This document shows, in pieces, positions 54,946-64,000 of a stretch of DNA of 64,000 bases (the stretch's first letter is position 1; every line of letters begins with the position of its first letter). Under the pieces are notes generated by a model. It worked only from the letters and a program-made list of their open reading frames with translations. It ran no database searches and was not told the DNA's origin. The DNA is from Amyelois transitella (taxonomy: Eukaryota > Arthropoda > Insecta > Lepidoptera > Pyralidae). The DNA is taken from contig NC_083530.1 in NCBI RefSeq assembly GCF_032362555.1, positions 2,634,001 to 2,698,000 on the forward strand, written 5' to 3'. Position numbers and translations under genes: made by a program.

Positions 54946-56806
54946 TATGTGTGTATATTTTTTCTGTGTCGCCTTTATTTTGTGTTTCAGTACAGGAACA
55001 CGTGTGCGACTCGAGCGCAGGATATTATGACTTCGCCTTTTATTTTATGAACTCCTTGTGCGTAGAGTAGTGTTGTGTTATAGTTATTTTTATCGACAAA
55101 CACACACGTATCTTGTCCGCAGAAAGAAATGGGAAATTACTGCACTATATTCCCAACGAAAGAAGTTATGAAGAATTAATGTTGCATGAAATACTGAATT
55201 TGTCACTCCACCACTTACACCTGTTATTACTAAACTTAAGATTCTCTTTTCAGGCAATGACTTGTCACTATCTGAATCTCAATTGCATTATTGAACCCCC
55301 GTGCTGAAGGTTGCCTTCTCGTTAATTTAAAACTTAAACAAGATAGCTCACTAGTTGATAAGTTTATATCTTTATTTAGCAGTAAGATAAACTATATCAC
55401 GTTCAAATTGGCACGTAAAGTCTTTTTTACTTCCCATTTTTTATCGAAATCTTTATCGATACCATGATTTATCGACTTGGCCCACTGCCCTAGCGTGCGA
55501 TATGACAAGAGGCCGATGACCTCGGTGCAGTGTTTGAGTTTGAATGCACTCGTGTTTAACCGGCGATAAAAAATCCTTTTTTTCTGTAACAAGAGTTCTT
55601 TGAAGTAGTATGATTAAATATTTATTGGTGTTAAAAGTATACGAAATCTAATACCTACCTACATATAAAATATTTTTGTATTATCTAGCAAGGGGTAGAT
55701 TACTCGTAGATATTATCTAAATAGAATTTTTATATTTAGTAGATAGATACATTAAAAAAAATCGCCTAGATCTTCCCTCTTCGAACTTCGCAAAAAAAGA
55801 AAGCCTATATTATTCCTTATAATTTTCTTAATTTATGTGCCTTCCATTAAATCGGATCCTTTCATTAAAAGAAAAACAAACTCTATGCACTCATTTCGTT
55901 AATATTAAGTTTGTATTAGGAAATGAGAAGTAGAAAGATAAAAGTCTGAGAGCGGACCTCAGGCTCCTCCGAAGCACGTGGCGGATGATAGGTACAACTG
56001 GAAACACGCAATGATGAGATTGAGAGAGAGTAAGCATTAGAGAGTAATTTTCATTAATAATAATATATTAAAATGGCGCTCAATTTTGAAAATCGTTACT
56101 GCTATCCAAAAATTTGTGCAAGATTACTCGTTAACAAATTGATTGCAAACACATATTGGACTAAGTATTGTTTTATACTATTATGTTGACACACATTTCA
56201 CTTGTTTGAATTCATTAAATAAATCGTAGCTAGTTTAGTTAGATTAGTTCGAGATCTCACACCAATTCTTGCTGTTGAAAAAATAAATGATAATATTTTT
56301 TATCTAGATTGAAAATTATACTGAAAAAAATTTTTTATTAATTAAATGAATATGTAAGCATAGAAATTATCATAAGTACAACATTTACATAGGTGTTTTT
56401 TCAATTATAATTTTAAAAAACACTATTTTAATGTTGTTAATGCCCATAGCCCATTATGCAAACATTATATTTTTAATACTAATTAGGTATCTTGGTTTAA
56501 ATTATATTCTTGTTTGTACTGTATTCTTCGATCGAGATTTACTTATATGATCGAAGACAATATTCACTCAATATTGATCTTAATAATTGAAGTTATATTA
56601 GTGTTAGGAAAAGGAAAATAATAAATAATTATATATAAAGCGAAAACCATCCTTTTAAATGTAATAATACTATTAAATGTTAAACTTTTCGAAGGATGTA
56701 TTACTTTTCCACGCAAAACCTACTCGATACATTTTAATATACTCTTAATTTGGTACGCAGGGAGAATATAACCTTGAATAACATAAAGTACATATCACAT
56801 ATTGCC

Positions 56807-57064
56807 GCGTGAAAAAAGAATAGGATCACTCCCCCTCCATCTTTTTCCCATCGGTGCCGTAAAAGGCGACTACGGGATAGTCTTTTAAACTTGGAATTCT
56901 TCTTTTAAGCGATGGGCTAGCAATCTGTCACTATTTGGATTTCAATTCTTTCATTAAGCCAAACAGCCGAACGTTGGCCACGTTCGGATCACGTCAAGTC
57001 TTTACAAGATTGTTGGCTCTGTCTACCCCGTGAGGGATATACACGTGACTATGCATGTATGTAC
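56807..57064 (-). repeat. Full repeat family A copy
   Basis: TAGGATCACTCCCCCTCCAT, CAATCTGTCACTATTTGGAT, CTACCCCGTGAGGGATATAC, ACGTGACTATGCATGTATG. Carries a short duplication in the middle (CGTTGGCCACGTTCGG). Confidence 0.85.
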
Positions 57065-57320
57065 ATATAACATTTTTTTCTGAAATTCTCGCGGGTGAGG
57101 TCCCGGGGAGAAGCTTGTATTTTTAAAAGTTTTAAAGCGCTACAGGATAACTTAAATTAATTGAAATTATAAATTAAGTTCCTATCTCTCTGCCTATGTA
57201 CATTCAAATTGAGGTCAATGCTTAACTCGATGACGTAGTTAAGATGGTAATGGTCATAGACTAAGATAATTTATGGTTAATTTTTGATACGAGAATTTGA
57301 GTTAGTGTTGAATTTTGATT

Positions 57321-57364
57321 TAATACATGATGATACTAAATTATATTTTTATCATCATGTATTA
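57321..57364. repeat. Inverted repeat
   Basis: Arms TAATACATGATGATA and TATCATCATGTATTA, 14-nt AT loop. Confidence 0.85.
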
Positions 57365-58280
57365 CTAAAATTTGAATAACTATAAATAAATAACTAAAAA
57401 TATATTATAATTACTTAAATTTGAATTACTAAAAATTGAATACTATTTAAGTACTTTTTAAAAATGTTCTAATCGTTATTAAATTATGTTTGGATTATGT
57501 TTAAGTACAAACTACTAAATAAACGAAATAGACTTTTGCAACTTTTGCACTTTCCCAGCAACACCTAAAGGACACAACTATATGTGAAAAGTTGCATAGA
57601 ATTTTAAAATTTTTGTTTATTGTTATGGAATAAGTCATTAGAATTTACAAATTTCTTAAACTTTCCTAGGGTTTTGCTCCTGATGAAATTTCCAAAAATA
57701 AACTAGTTCTCTGTGTCAAATTTCATCAAAATCGATCCAGTGCTTTTTGATTGTGTTCAATATAAAAATAAATGCAGCTGTTTCTCTTTAAAATATTAGT
57801 ATGAATAGATAAATATACTTATACGGGATTGGAATTCAGAATGAATAATATATCGCCAATCTATTAGAATATCGATAGCGAGTCAGGATTGACGTTAACA
57901 AATAGTACCAATGAATTCGTATAATAACTGTTTCTGATGAATCTACAAGAAACAGCTAAATTGATTGCTTTATTGAGTTCAACTCGATTTAAATCGACTC
58001 CAATCATATATCGATTGAAGTGGCACATCACTAATCGCATTTAGTTAATCTGCTCGTGAGGTCTCCCCATTTATCTTGGAGACGACCTTACAGACCCATC
58101 ACTAAAATTGATTTGGAATTAATATAAGATGTGTTGGAAGGTCGTTTCGAAATCGAAAAATTTGTTCTACGACTAATTGATTTTTTATTTATATTTTTTG
58201 CTCCAATGATTGGTGCGAAAGAAGATAAATGATAAATAAATTATTCAACTAAATTTAAACAATTAAAACTTTTAACCATC

Positions 58281-58332
58281 ATAAATTTGATGTTTAGCAA
58301 AGTCCACCAGACTTTGCTTAACATCAAATTTA
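58281..58332. repeat. Inverted repeat (24-nt arms)
   Basis: ATAAATTTGATGTTTAGCAAAGTC pairs with GACTTTGCTTAACATCAAATTTAT with one mismatch, around a CCACCA-type loop. Confidence 0.88.
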
Positions 58333-59127
58333 TCTGAGTGATAGAGGTATTTCACAGAAGATATACTTGACAGAAGAAAATTTTGTTTTATTTTTTCATC
58401 AGAATAGGTAGGTATGTTCGTTGAATATTGTTAGCAGGAATTCCCAAAAGGTTAAAAAAGGTTTGATATTTAATATCGCTTAGAACATTAAATGTAATAA
58501 GTAAATATAAATATCCAGAGCTCTATTTTATTTAAGTGCAATACATATATTAAAGTTAACACAGTTTCAATGTGCTAAGTCAGTTTTAAGGGCGTGGCTT
58601 GAAGGATTGATAAGGTAGGTTCTCTAGTATCGTTGGGTTAGTCCTGATATAAGTACTTACCTAGCATAAACAAAATATAAGACAATTCACCAATGTAGTA
58701 TTCGTTAAATCAAATTGAATTTAAAAAAAATTAAGCTTTTCTACCTCTTGATAACGTTAGCTAGTGTCAAGGTTTTTAACCACTTACATATTTGCAGTAA
58801 TCCTTATAAATAATTCTGTAGTATCAAATAACAGAAAAGCAGGTTACTCGTAAAACCAGGTGTTTGATTCATTCATAAAACCAGTTTGACACGTAACAAA
58901 AAATGGCGTCACTACTCATATTGCCGTTTGAAAACAACAGAATTGCTATTGCAAAGAAATAAGGTTGAGAATCGTATTTAGGTGGATTTAAATTGCGAAT
59001 GTCCTAGCATTTAATTGGTATTATTTTCGTGATTCATCAGTTGAGTTTCTCGCGCGACGAATGACGCTTGTGTAGGTTTTGTTTTTTTTTAAATTTATTA
59101 TTTTGTAGTAGCAACATGTGCGCGAGT

Positions 59128-59238
59128 TCAGTCTAAATCGAGTAGTCAAGTGTAATCCGCATGTGGTTTGAATCTATATTTGGTGGAATAAGTGTTGTGA
59201 TCTGTGCCTGTTTAAATTTGGATTGATTTTCGATTTTG
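59128..59238 (+). other. Candidate non-coding 5' exon
   Basis: Initiator-like TTCAGTC (59127-59133) follows a CG-richer stretch (GCGCGACGAATGACG, GTGCGCGAG); the segment ends at a good donor ATTTTG|GTGAGT. No long frame. Could be an alternative promoter of a gene extending right; weak. Confidence 0.2.
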
Positions 59239-59727
59239 GTGAGTCTTATTTTCAGCCAAATTTGTTTATGCAAGACTTAAATTTTTTTTTTCTAAAAATG
59301 TTTATTGCGATTTATATATACATTATGTTGGTAATTGTTATATGCCTATCATTTGAATAAATCCTAATTAAAGGGTGAAACTATTATCAAAGTAGGTAAG
59401 TACGATGATGTTGTTTTAAATATGTTTTTATTAAATTTAAAAATTAAAAGTCTAAAGAAAATCTTTCTAGAACATTTATTTGGGGTCAGGGCTTATCTAT
59501 AGAACAAAATACAGTTGAACTAAGTAAGGTAAGTATTTGTTTATTTTACTTTTTTCCACTACTAATTCTCATAAGTTAAGAAAATCGTTATTTCGTTTTT
59601 TAAATTTAGATTTCATGGAAAAAAATAAACTTAACTAAAAAATGCCAAAGCCTAAAAGAATTCAAATGAGAGAAAGCATACCAGTCTGAAGTTTCGTCAC
59701 CTGAATTCTACCTTTACCTACTGATAT

Positions 59728-59850
59728 ACATAAAAAACCACGTCTCTCTCCCGGAGGGGTAGGCAGAGAATAAATCTATCCAGTAACCACGAACCTCCGA
59801 AGCTACATCCACAGTCATCACTCTCTTCATGCAAGCTCGTCGGAGCTTAC
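59728..59850 (+). repeat. Repeat family B copy
   Basis: ACCACGTCTCTCTCCCGGAG, GGGTAGGCAGAGAATAAATC, CATCCACAGTCATCACTCTC, TTCATGCAAGCTCGTCGG. Confidence 0.8.
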
Positions 59851-60532
59851 AATCTTATCGGAATTCAATGAAATGTCAATACAAGTGTTTAATTACTGTT
59901 TTTCTGATAATTTCACATGATAAATGTTTCCTCTCAATGCTGATAAAGACGTGTGGTTTCCGGTAGAATAGAATAAGACCTTTTCCATCTCTTCCTATAG
60001 ATGTTGTACGTGGTGATTAAAGATGACTGCTGCAGTTTTTGTTTCAGTCAATATTGTTTGAACATTTGTTAATTGGTAAAAAAAAAATTAAGGTTAATTG
60101 AATTGAAAAATAAATAAATACTTTTCTCTTCCCGCGGGAATTTCGGGAAATCCTTTCTAAGTGTAGTATACATATAGACAAACATACATTAAGAACCTCT
60201 ATGAATACTAAAGATAATGACTCATTACAAAATTTACGTGATATAAACAAACATAGGTACTAGTACTCCATACTAATATTAACTTAAGGTCGAAATTTGC
60301 ATAACCGCTAATTTGCAAGTTTTATGCCATAATGCACCTAACAGGGGTTACAATAAGGTTGAAATTAGAGCTACATGTCTCAACCTGTGATTTATAAGTC
60401 AAAGTTGTGTTAACTGAGTTTTAGCACGAAAATACGATATTAATCTAGCGAGTATCCTATTTCTGTTACTAGCTTCTGTTACTGTTAGTAATTCAAAGAA
60501 CCATAAAGTAATCATATGTTATTTAAATGTAT

Positions 60533-60612
60533 GTGCCGTGTGGTTCCCGGCACTAAAGATAAGAATCACTGCATGTATTTCTCATGGATGTCGCAAAAGG
60601 CGACTAAGACAT
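60533..60612 (-). repeat. Repeat family A tail fragment
   Basis: GTGCCGTGTGGTTCCCGGCA, CATGGATGTCGCAAAAGGCG, then unrelated sequence. Confidence 0.8.
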
Positions 60613-60921
60613 GCGCAATAAACAAGGGTTTATTAAGGGTAAATTAAATAAATTACAAGTAAATTACATATATAGATATCTATATATATATATTTTCATT
60701 TATATTGTTTTCGTTATTTTTAGTTATTGTAAGCACGGGCAACTTTTATTTTATAAAAAACAGATGTAATTTTATGATGGACTTGAGATTCAAATAGTAT
60801 AACAATAAATCTTTACTTTTTCTCTCTCACATAGAATTACACAGTTAAAAAATATGAAGTAAGATGAACCATGCAGTTACAAAATAATGAACTATGTGCA
60901 GTTACAATAATGATGATAGTG

Positions 60922-61020
60922 AAAAGTTGCTAGCCCGTCGCCTACAAAAGGAATCCCGAGTTTATAAGCCTATCCCTTAGTCGTCTTTTACGACATCCAT
61001 GGCAAAGATATAGAGAGGTA
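60922..61020 (+). repeat. Left part of a repeat A copy split by a Tc1/mariner element
   Basis: GTTGCTAGCCCGTCGCCTAC to ACGACATCCATGGCAAAGAT, ending GAGAGGTA; the continuation (CCTACTATTCTAAAGAAACG to CTCGGCAC) follows the transposon at 62701-62735. Confidence 0.85.
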
Positions 61021-61099
61021 CGGTCGCGTTCATAATTGCAGTCATAGTTCGCTAAACTTTATAGCTTGCAGTCACCGCTATCACTCACACATTCACACA

Positions 61100-61790
61100 A
61101 ATAACACAATAACAACAAGCGGTGAACCATTGGGTAACGCGCCATCAAGAAGAGGGTAGTGTAAAAAGTCGACCGGGCAGCGGCCGTCGTTCGCTAATCA
61201 ACACAGCGACACGCCACACAGTGGAGATCCATGGTGGAACAGTACGAAATAATGGCGTCATACCGACCTGAACATTTGCGGAACAGTTCGACACATCAGT
61301 GGTTAACTGTTCGTCGAGTTTGCACCGTGAGGGACTACACCACAGACAGCCAGCAAGAAAGCCGTATTTATCCGAAATAAATAAGCAAAAACGTTTAGAA
61401 TTTGCTCGGCAGTATTTGGATTTTGACTGGAAAAAAGCGATATTTACGGACGAAAAGTTCGTTTACGTCATCGCAGCACGGTAGGCTTCATTTATGGCGA
61501 AGAAATGCAACTCGGTATGAAGAAAAAAATATTATGCCAAATATGGAGTCTGGACGCATATCTGTAAATATGTGGCGCTGGATGAGTGCTGCTGGACCTG
61601 GGGATCAGGTGTGGATAGCAGGACGCGGTACAGCTGCTCATTATGTGCAAGTGCTGGAAGAAACCATGTTACCAACTGTGCGGTGTATTTATCCGATTGA
61701 TGATATGCCAACAATATCATTTGTGCAAGACAACTGCCCTGTGCATCGAGTCCATATAGTGCGTGAAAGGTTCTGCCAGTTTATATTAAA
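61100..61790 (+). pseudogene. Broken Tc1-like transposase
   Basis: The frames together show the N-terminal helix-turn-helix part (VNHWVTRHQEEGSVKSRPGS, about 61108-61165), then LSEINKQKRLEFAR, WKKAIFTDEKF with the first catalytic Asp (about 61440), a shifted frame with VNMWRWMSAAGPGDQVWI, and FVQDNCPVHRVH with the second Asp (about 61730). At least two frameshifts or stops break it, and the segment with the third acidic residue is missing. Confidence 0.85.
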
Positions 61791-62236
61791 ATTACTAATT
61801 ACTTAGATAGTATTTTAAGGACAGCTTCAATATCTTTTCTTTATGAAAACGAATAATTAAGCTGTAACCTTAATAACAGGAGATAAGTAGATGATACAAT
61901 TAGTGTAATATGCTGTATGTATAGCTTTATATAATCATCAATATGTAAACAAAACTATAGGTAAACTGTTTCAATAAAATTTACTAATTTTAATTATTTA
62001 ATGTTTTATTTTGCTCCCTCTTGTTTAATATTTCTTGCTGATTTCCGTGTTTGAAGACACGGGTATTGTAATTCTTAGATATCAGTAAGTTAGTTAGTCA
62101 GTCAGTTACTTAGTTCAAATGGCACCTTGAAACATTAAAAATTGTAAGTAACAGTAAATTTTTTTTTTTGATTGACAAAAAGAAATTCCTTGAATAACTT
62201 CGGAATCCAAGTAACGCTAGTAACTAGAATAACCGA

Positions 62237-62287
62237 GTGTGAGCAAGCGAGATTATCTAATATATCTTAGATCTCACTTGCTCACAC
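62237..62287. repeat. Hairpin inside the Tc1/mariner element
   Basis: GTGTGAGCAAGCGAGAT and ATCTCACTTGCTCACAC arms (one mismatch) with a 17-nt AT-rich loop. Confidence 0.88.
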
Positions 62288-62700
62288 GAAGTAATAAAAT
62301 TGCTACCCAATAACTTTCAAAGGAACCACTACCTATGTTAGGGTCGTGTTCAGACAAACTTTCAACCTTATTGAAATGATATAAGTCTGGCAGTCGCAGG
62401 CTTCCCTCTATAGGCAAATCTTATGCAAATAATGAGAGACGACGATATCTCGATCGACAATTATCGGGCCCAGTTCGGCCATCGTTGATTACCGTCTCTT
62501 TCTGTTTTGTTATGTTATATGTCATAGAATAATAAACTGTTTTACTTAGTAATCATTGGTATTAAAGACCGTATTCATTTGATGGAATATTTATTCTTTT
62601 TAATTATGCATGTGTGTGTGTATCTTGTGGAACCACAGTGCACGCTATTTTAACCCGTAAGAATTTTAAAAGTATGACTGCAGATATGAACGCGATCGTA

Positions 62701-62735
62701 CCTACTATTCTAAAGAAACGGAAACCTCTCGGCAC
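62701..62735 (+). repeat. Right part of the split repeat A copy
   Basis: CCTACTATTCTAAAGAAACG..CTCTCGGCAC matches the diverged A tail. Confidence 0.7.
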
Positions 62736-62960
62736 TTATTTAAGATAAAGAAAACAATATCTAGATAACTGCCGTGCCAAATCAAGACATTTACTGCGTG
62801 TCTGAATAAACATTAAGAAATGCTTGCGCTAGCCCACCCTGCTTTATCTACGCCCCGAGGCCGTTGCATCACGACACGACAATGCTTAATAAGGAAATAG
62901 CCCACCCCAGTTTATGCAAGTAGCCTAAGGGTTATATCTACGTAGTGTTTAATTTGCTAA

Positions 62961-63090
62961 CCGATACTCTTACGGTGAGGGAAAACATCGTGAGGAAACC
63001 TGCACATTGAGGCAGCTTGATGTGCAACCATGTTGGTAAGGTTTCCCCTGTACGGTTGCGGAGGTCAGAAAGGAGTCACTGCATCAAAAA
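62961..63090 (+). repeat. SINE body without tRNA-like head
   Basis: CTCTTACGGTGAGGGAAAAC, ATCGTGAGGAAACCTGCACA, CGGTTGCGGAGGTCAG, GGAGTCACTGCATCAAAAAG; same family as the SINE at 35486-35764. Confidence 0.8.
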
Positions 63091-63653
63091 GATGACATAT
63101 ACGCAATTCGCATGTCAAACCCTTTAAGTACCGACCTACTAGGTAAGTATTTCCACACCATAAAATATCTTCGATCTGTGATACTATCTCATTTTATATT
63201 TCGAAGCCTTGTCCAAACATAGCTTTTTAAAATGGCAACATTACATCAACTGAATTATGTCAATAGTGATGTGATGTAATAATCGTGTTATCGATTATAT
63301 CGGTTACGTCATAACAATGCAAATTGTATTTTGTACTTGTAGTTTGTGTTCCATCATCATGCAAACAATGATTTTTATTACCTGGATGGGTTTATGCAGT
63401 ATGCACAATATAAATATTTTTTTCAAAGTAACTGACTAGGTAACTTACTTTCTTACTTTTTGCTAGTCTTTATAGAGTACTTACATACATATTATTTTTG
63501 CAATTTAAAAGACTTTTTTTATTATCTTTGAATTTGAATCTTCATTGATTTATTAACTTTATATAATTGTAAATATATTACCGAATGTACCAAAACAATA
63601 CTTTCGTGATTTGATTTGATATTTGGTAATTTATTTAAACCTTTTCATTCTAG

Positions 63654-63829
63654 CCTACTTTGGACCTATTAGTGGTAAAGTGTCTCCAAACGATCGGATT
63701 ATCGTTAAAATTAGCTTATTTTGTAACAAACCGACCGTTATTCATGATTTTATGTTGAATTTATCAGTTATAGGGCGCCATATACCGCCCACGGAATTTA
63801 CAGTTACAATGCATTTCGGACACGAATAA
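63654..63829 (+). CDS. Candidate terminal exon with an MSP/ASH-like beta-sandwich segment
   Basis: An acceptor (CCTTTTCATTCTAG) opens 58 codons in phase 1 that end at TAA 63827-63829, followed 60 nt later by AATAAA (63889-63894). The peptide YFGPISGKVSPNDRIIVKIS and HDFMLNLSVIGR has the rhythm of major-sperm-protein/ASH-type immunoglobulin folds seen in ciliary and centrosomal proteins, but it is short and may be chance. The upstream exon is not identified. Confidence 0.3.
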
Positions 63830-63888
63830 TTATCCAATTTATTTACATTTAAATTTTGAAGTTCGAATCATTTGGTAAATGCACAGAT

Positions 63889-63894
63889 AATAAA
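63889..63894 (+). terminator. Possible poly(A) signal
   Basis: AATAAA, 60 nt after the stop of the candidate terminal exon. Confidence 0.3.
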
Positions 63895-64000
63895 GGAAAA
63901 ATTCTGAAAGATTGTTAAAAATGTTGACATGTAGATGGTTGCTTTGAGATAATTTGCAGATTATGCTAATAATGCGGTATGGAATGTAATTCCACAACTT

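Larger units (their letters stand above)
52340..56800. other. No gene recognised; scattered repeats
   Basis: Apart from B fragments and an A head remnant near 54200-54245 (TAAGGGATAAAGACGTGATT), I see nothing conserved. A 31-codon frame at 54557-54652 (MSKQKVSSSVELKALIREYE..) has the look of a transposase or gag start but ends in a stop. Confidence 0.4.
57065..59080. other. No gene recognised; two hairpins and an interspersed-repeat end
   Basis: A repeat end resembling those at 11450 and 36930 lies at 57690-57805 (CATCAAAATCGATCCAGTGC). Hairpins at 57321-57364 and 58281-58332 are listed separately. The rest is AT-rich. Confidence 0.4.
61021..62698 (+). mobile_element. Tc1/mariner-type transposon, decayed, with TA duplication
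   Basis: A 1678-bp element. TA lies on both sides (61019-61020; 62699-62700). Ends are inverted repeats: CGGTCGCGTTCATAATTGCA on the left, and CGATCGCGTTCATATCTGCA on the minus strand at the right, with similarity continuing through GTCATA. The interrupted A repeat on both flanks confirms the borders. The transposase region covers about 61100-61790; the right 900 bp is AT-rich non-coding and lacks the third catalytic residue region, so the copy cannot encode a complete transposase. Confidence 0.9.

Overview
The window looks like nuclear DNA of an insect, most likely a moth or butterfly. It is AT-rich, the genes have short spliced exons with GT-AG introns, and the intergenic and intronic DNA is packed with dispersed repeats anchored on (CATA)n/(TATG)n microsatellites, a style common in Lepidoptera. 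The order is inferred; no species is claimed. I see no prokaryotic features, no CRISPR array and no ordinary tRNA or rRNA gene.

Left part (1-11 kb), compact and housekeeping. On the minus strand, CMC4 (exon 1 at 7409-7463, exon 2 at 1558-1709) is followed, after one short intron, by three back-to-back reading frames: a 68-residue single-pass membrane microprotein, an NDUFAF8-like twin-CX9C protein, and PIGM (GPI mannosyltransferase 1, cut by the window start). After splicing, the spacers between the four frames would be only 10, 1 and 1 nt, so the arrangement reads as one four-cistron mRNA. The intronless retromer gene VPS26 sits, in the same orientation, inside the 5.7-kb first intron of CMC4. 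On the plus strand, the four-exon TOMM20 (mitochondrial import receptor Tom20) is divergent from CMC4.

Middle part (13-31 kb). HMBS (porphobilinogen deaminase, heme synthesis; seven coding exons, minus strand) spans 13.8-24.5 kb. Its fifth intron (between exons 5 and 6) carries a near full-length LINE of the CR1/L2 type, with both ORFs open, inserted into an older tRNA-derived SINE. A VRK-family kinase gene (minus, four coding exons, 894 residues) follows; its kinase domain is interrupted by an insert of about 155 residues just before the DYG motif.

Right part (31-64 kb) is poor in recognisable genes. It holds a GC-rich promoter-like segment with a candidate first coding exon near 32.9 kb, a candidate cysteine-containing exon near 38.5 kb, a possible 5' exon at 59.1 kb and a candidate terminal exon at 63.65-63.83 kb, within what may be very long introns. 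It also holds a piggyBac-like TTAA-flanked MITE (40.6-41.3 kb), a Tc1/mariner element with a decayed transposase inserted at a TA inside another repeat (61.0-62.7 kb), a 5'-truncated LINE tail and many copies of two microsatellite-anchored repeat families (called A and B here).

Functionally, the well-supported genes are dominated by mitochondrial biogenesis (CMC4, NDUFAF8-like, TOMM20) and heme synthesis (HMBS), with GPI-anchor synthesis (PIGM), endosomal sorting (VPS26) and a chromatin/cell-cycle kinase (VRK). All names rest on motif recognition by eye, without database searches.
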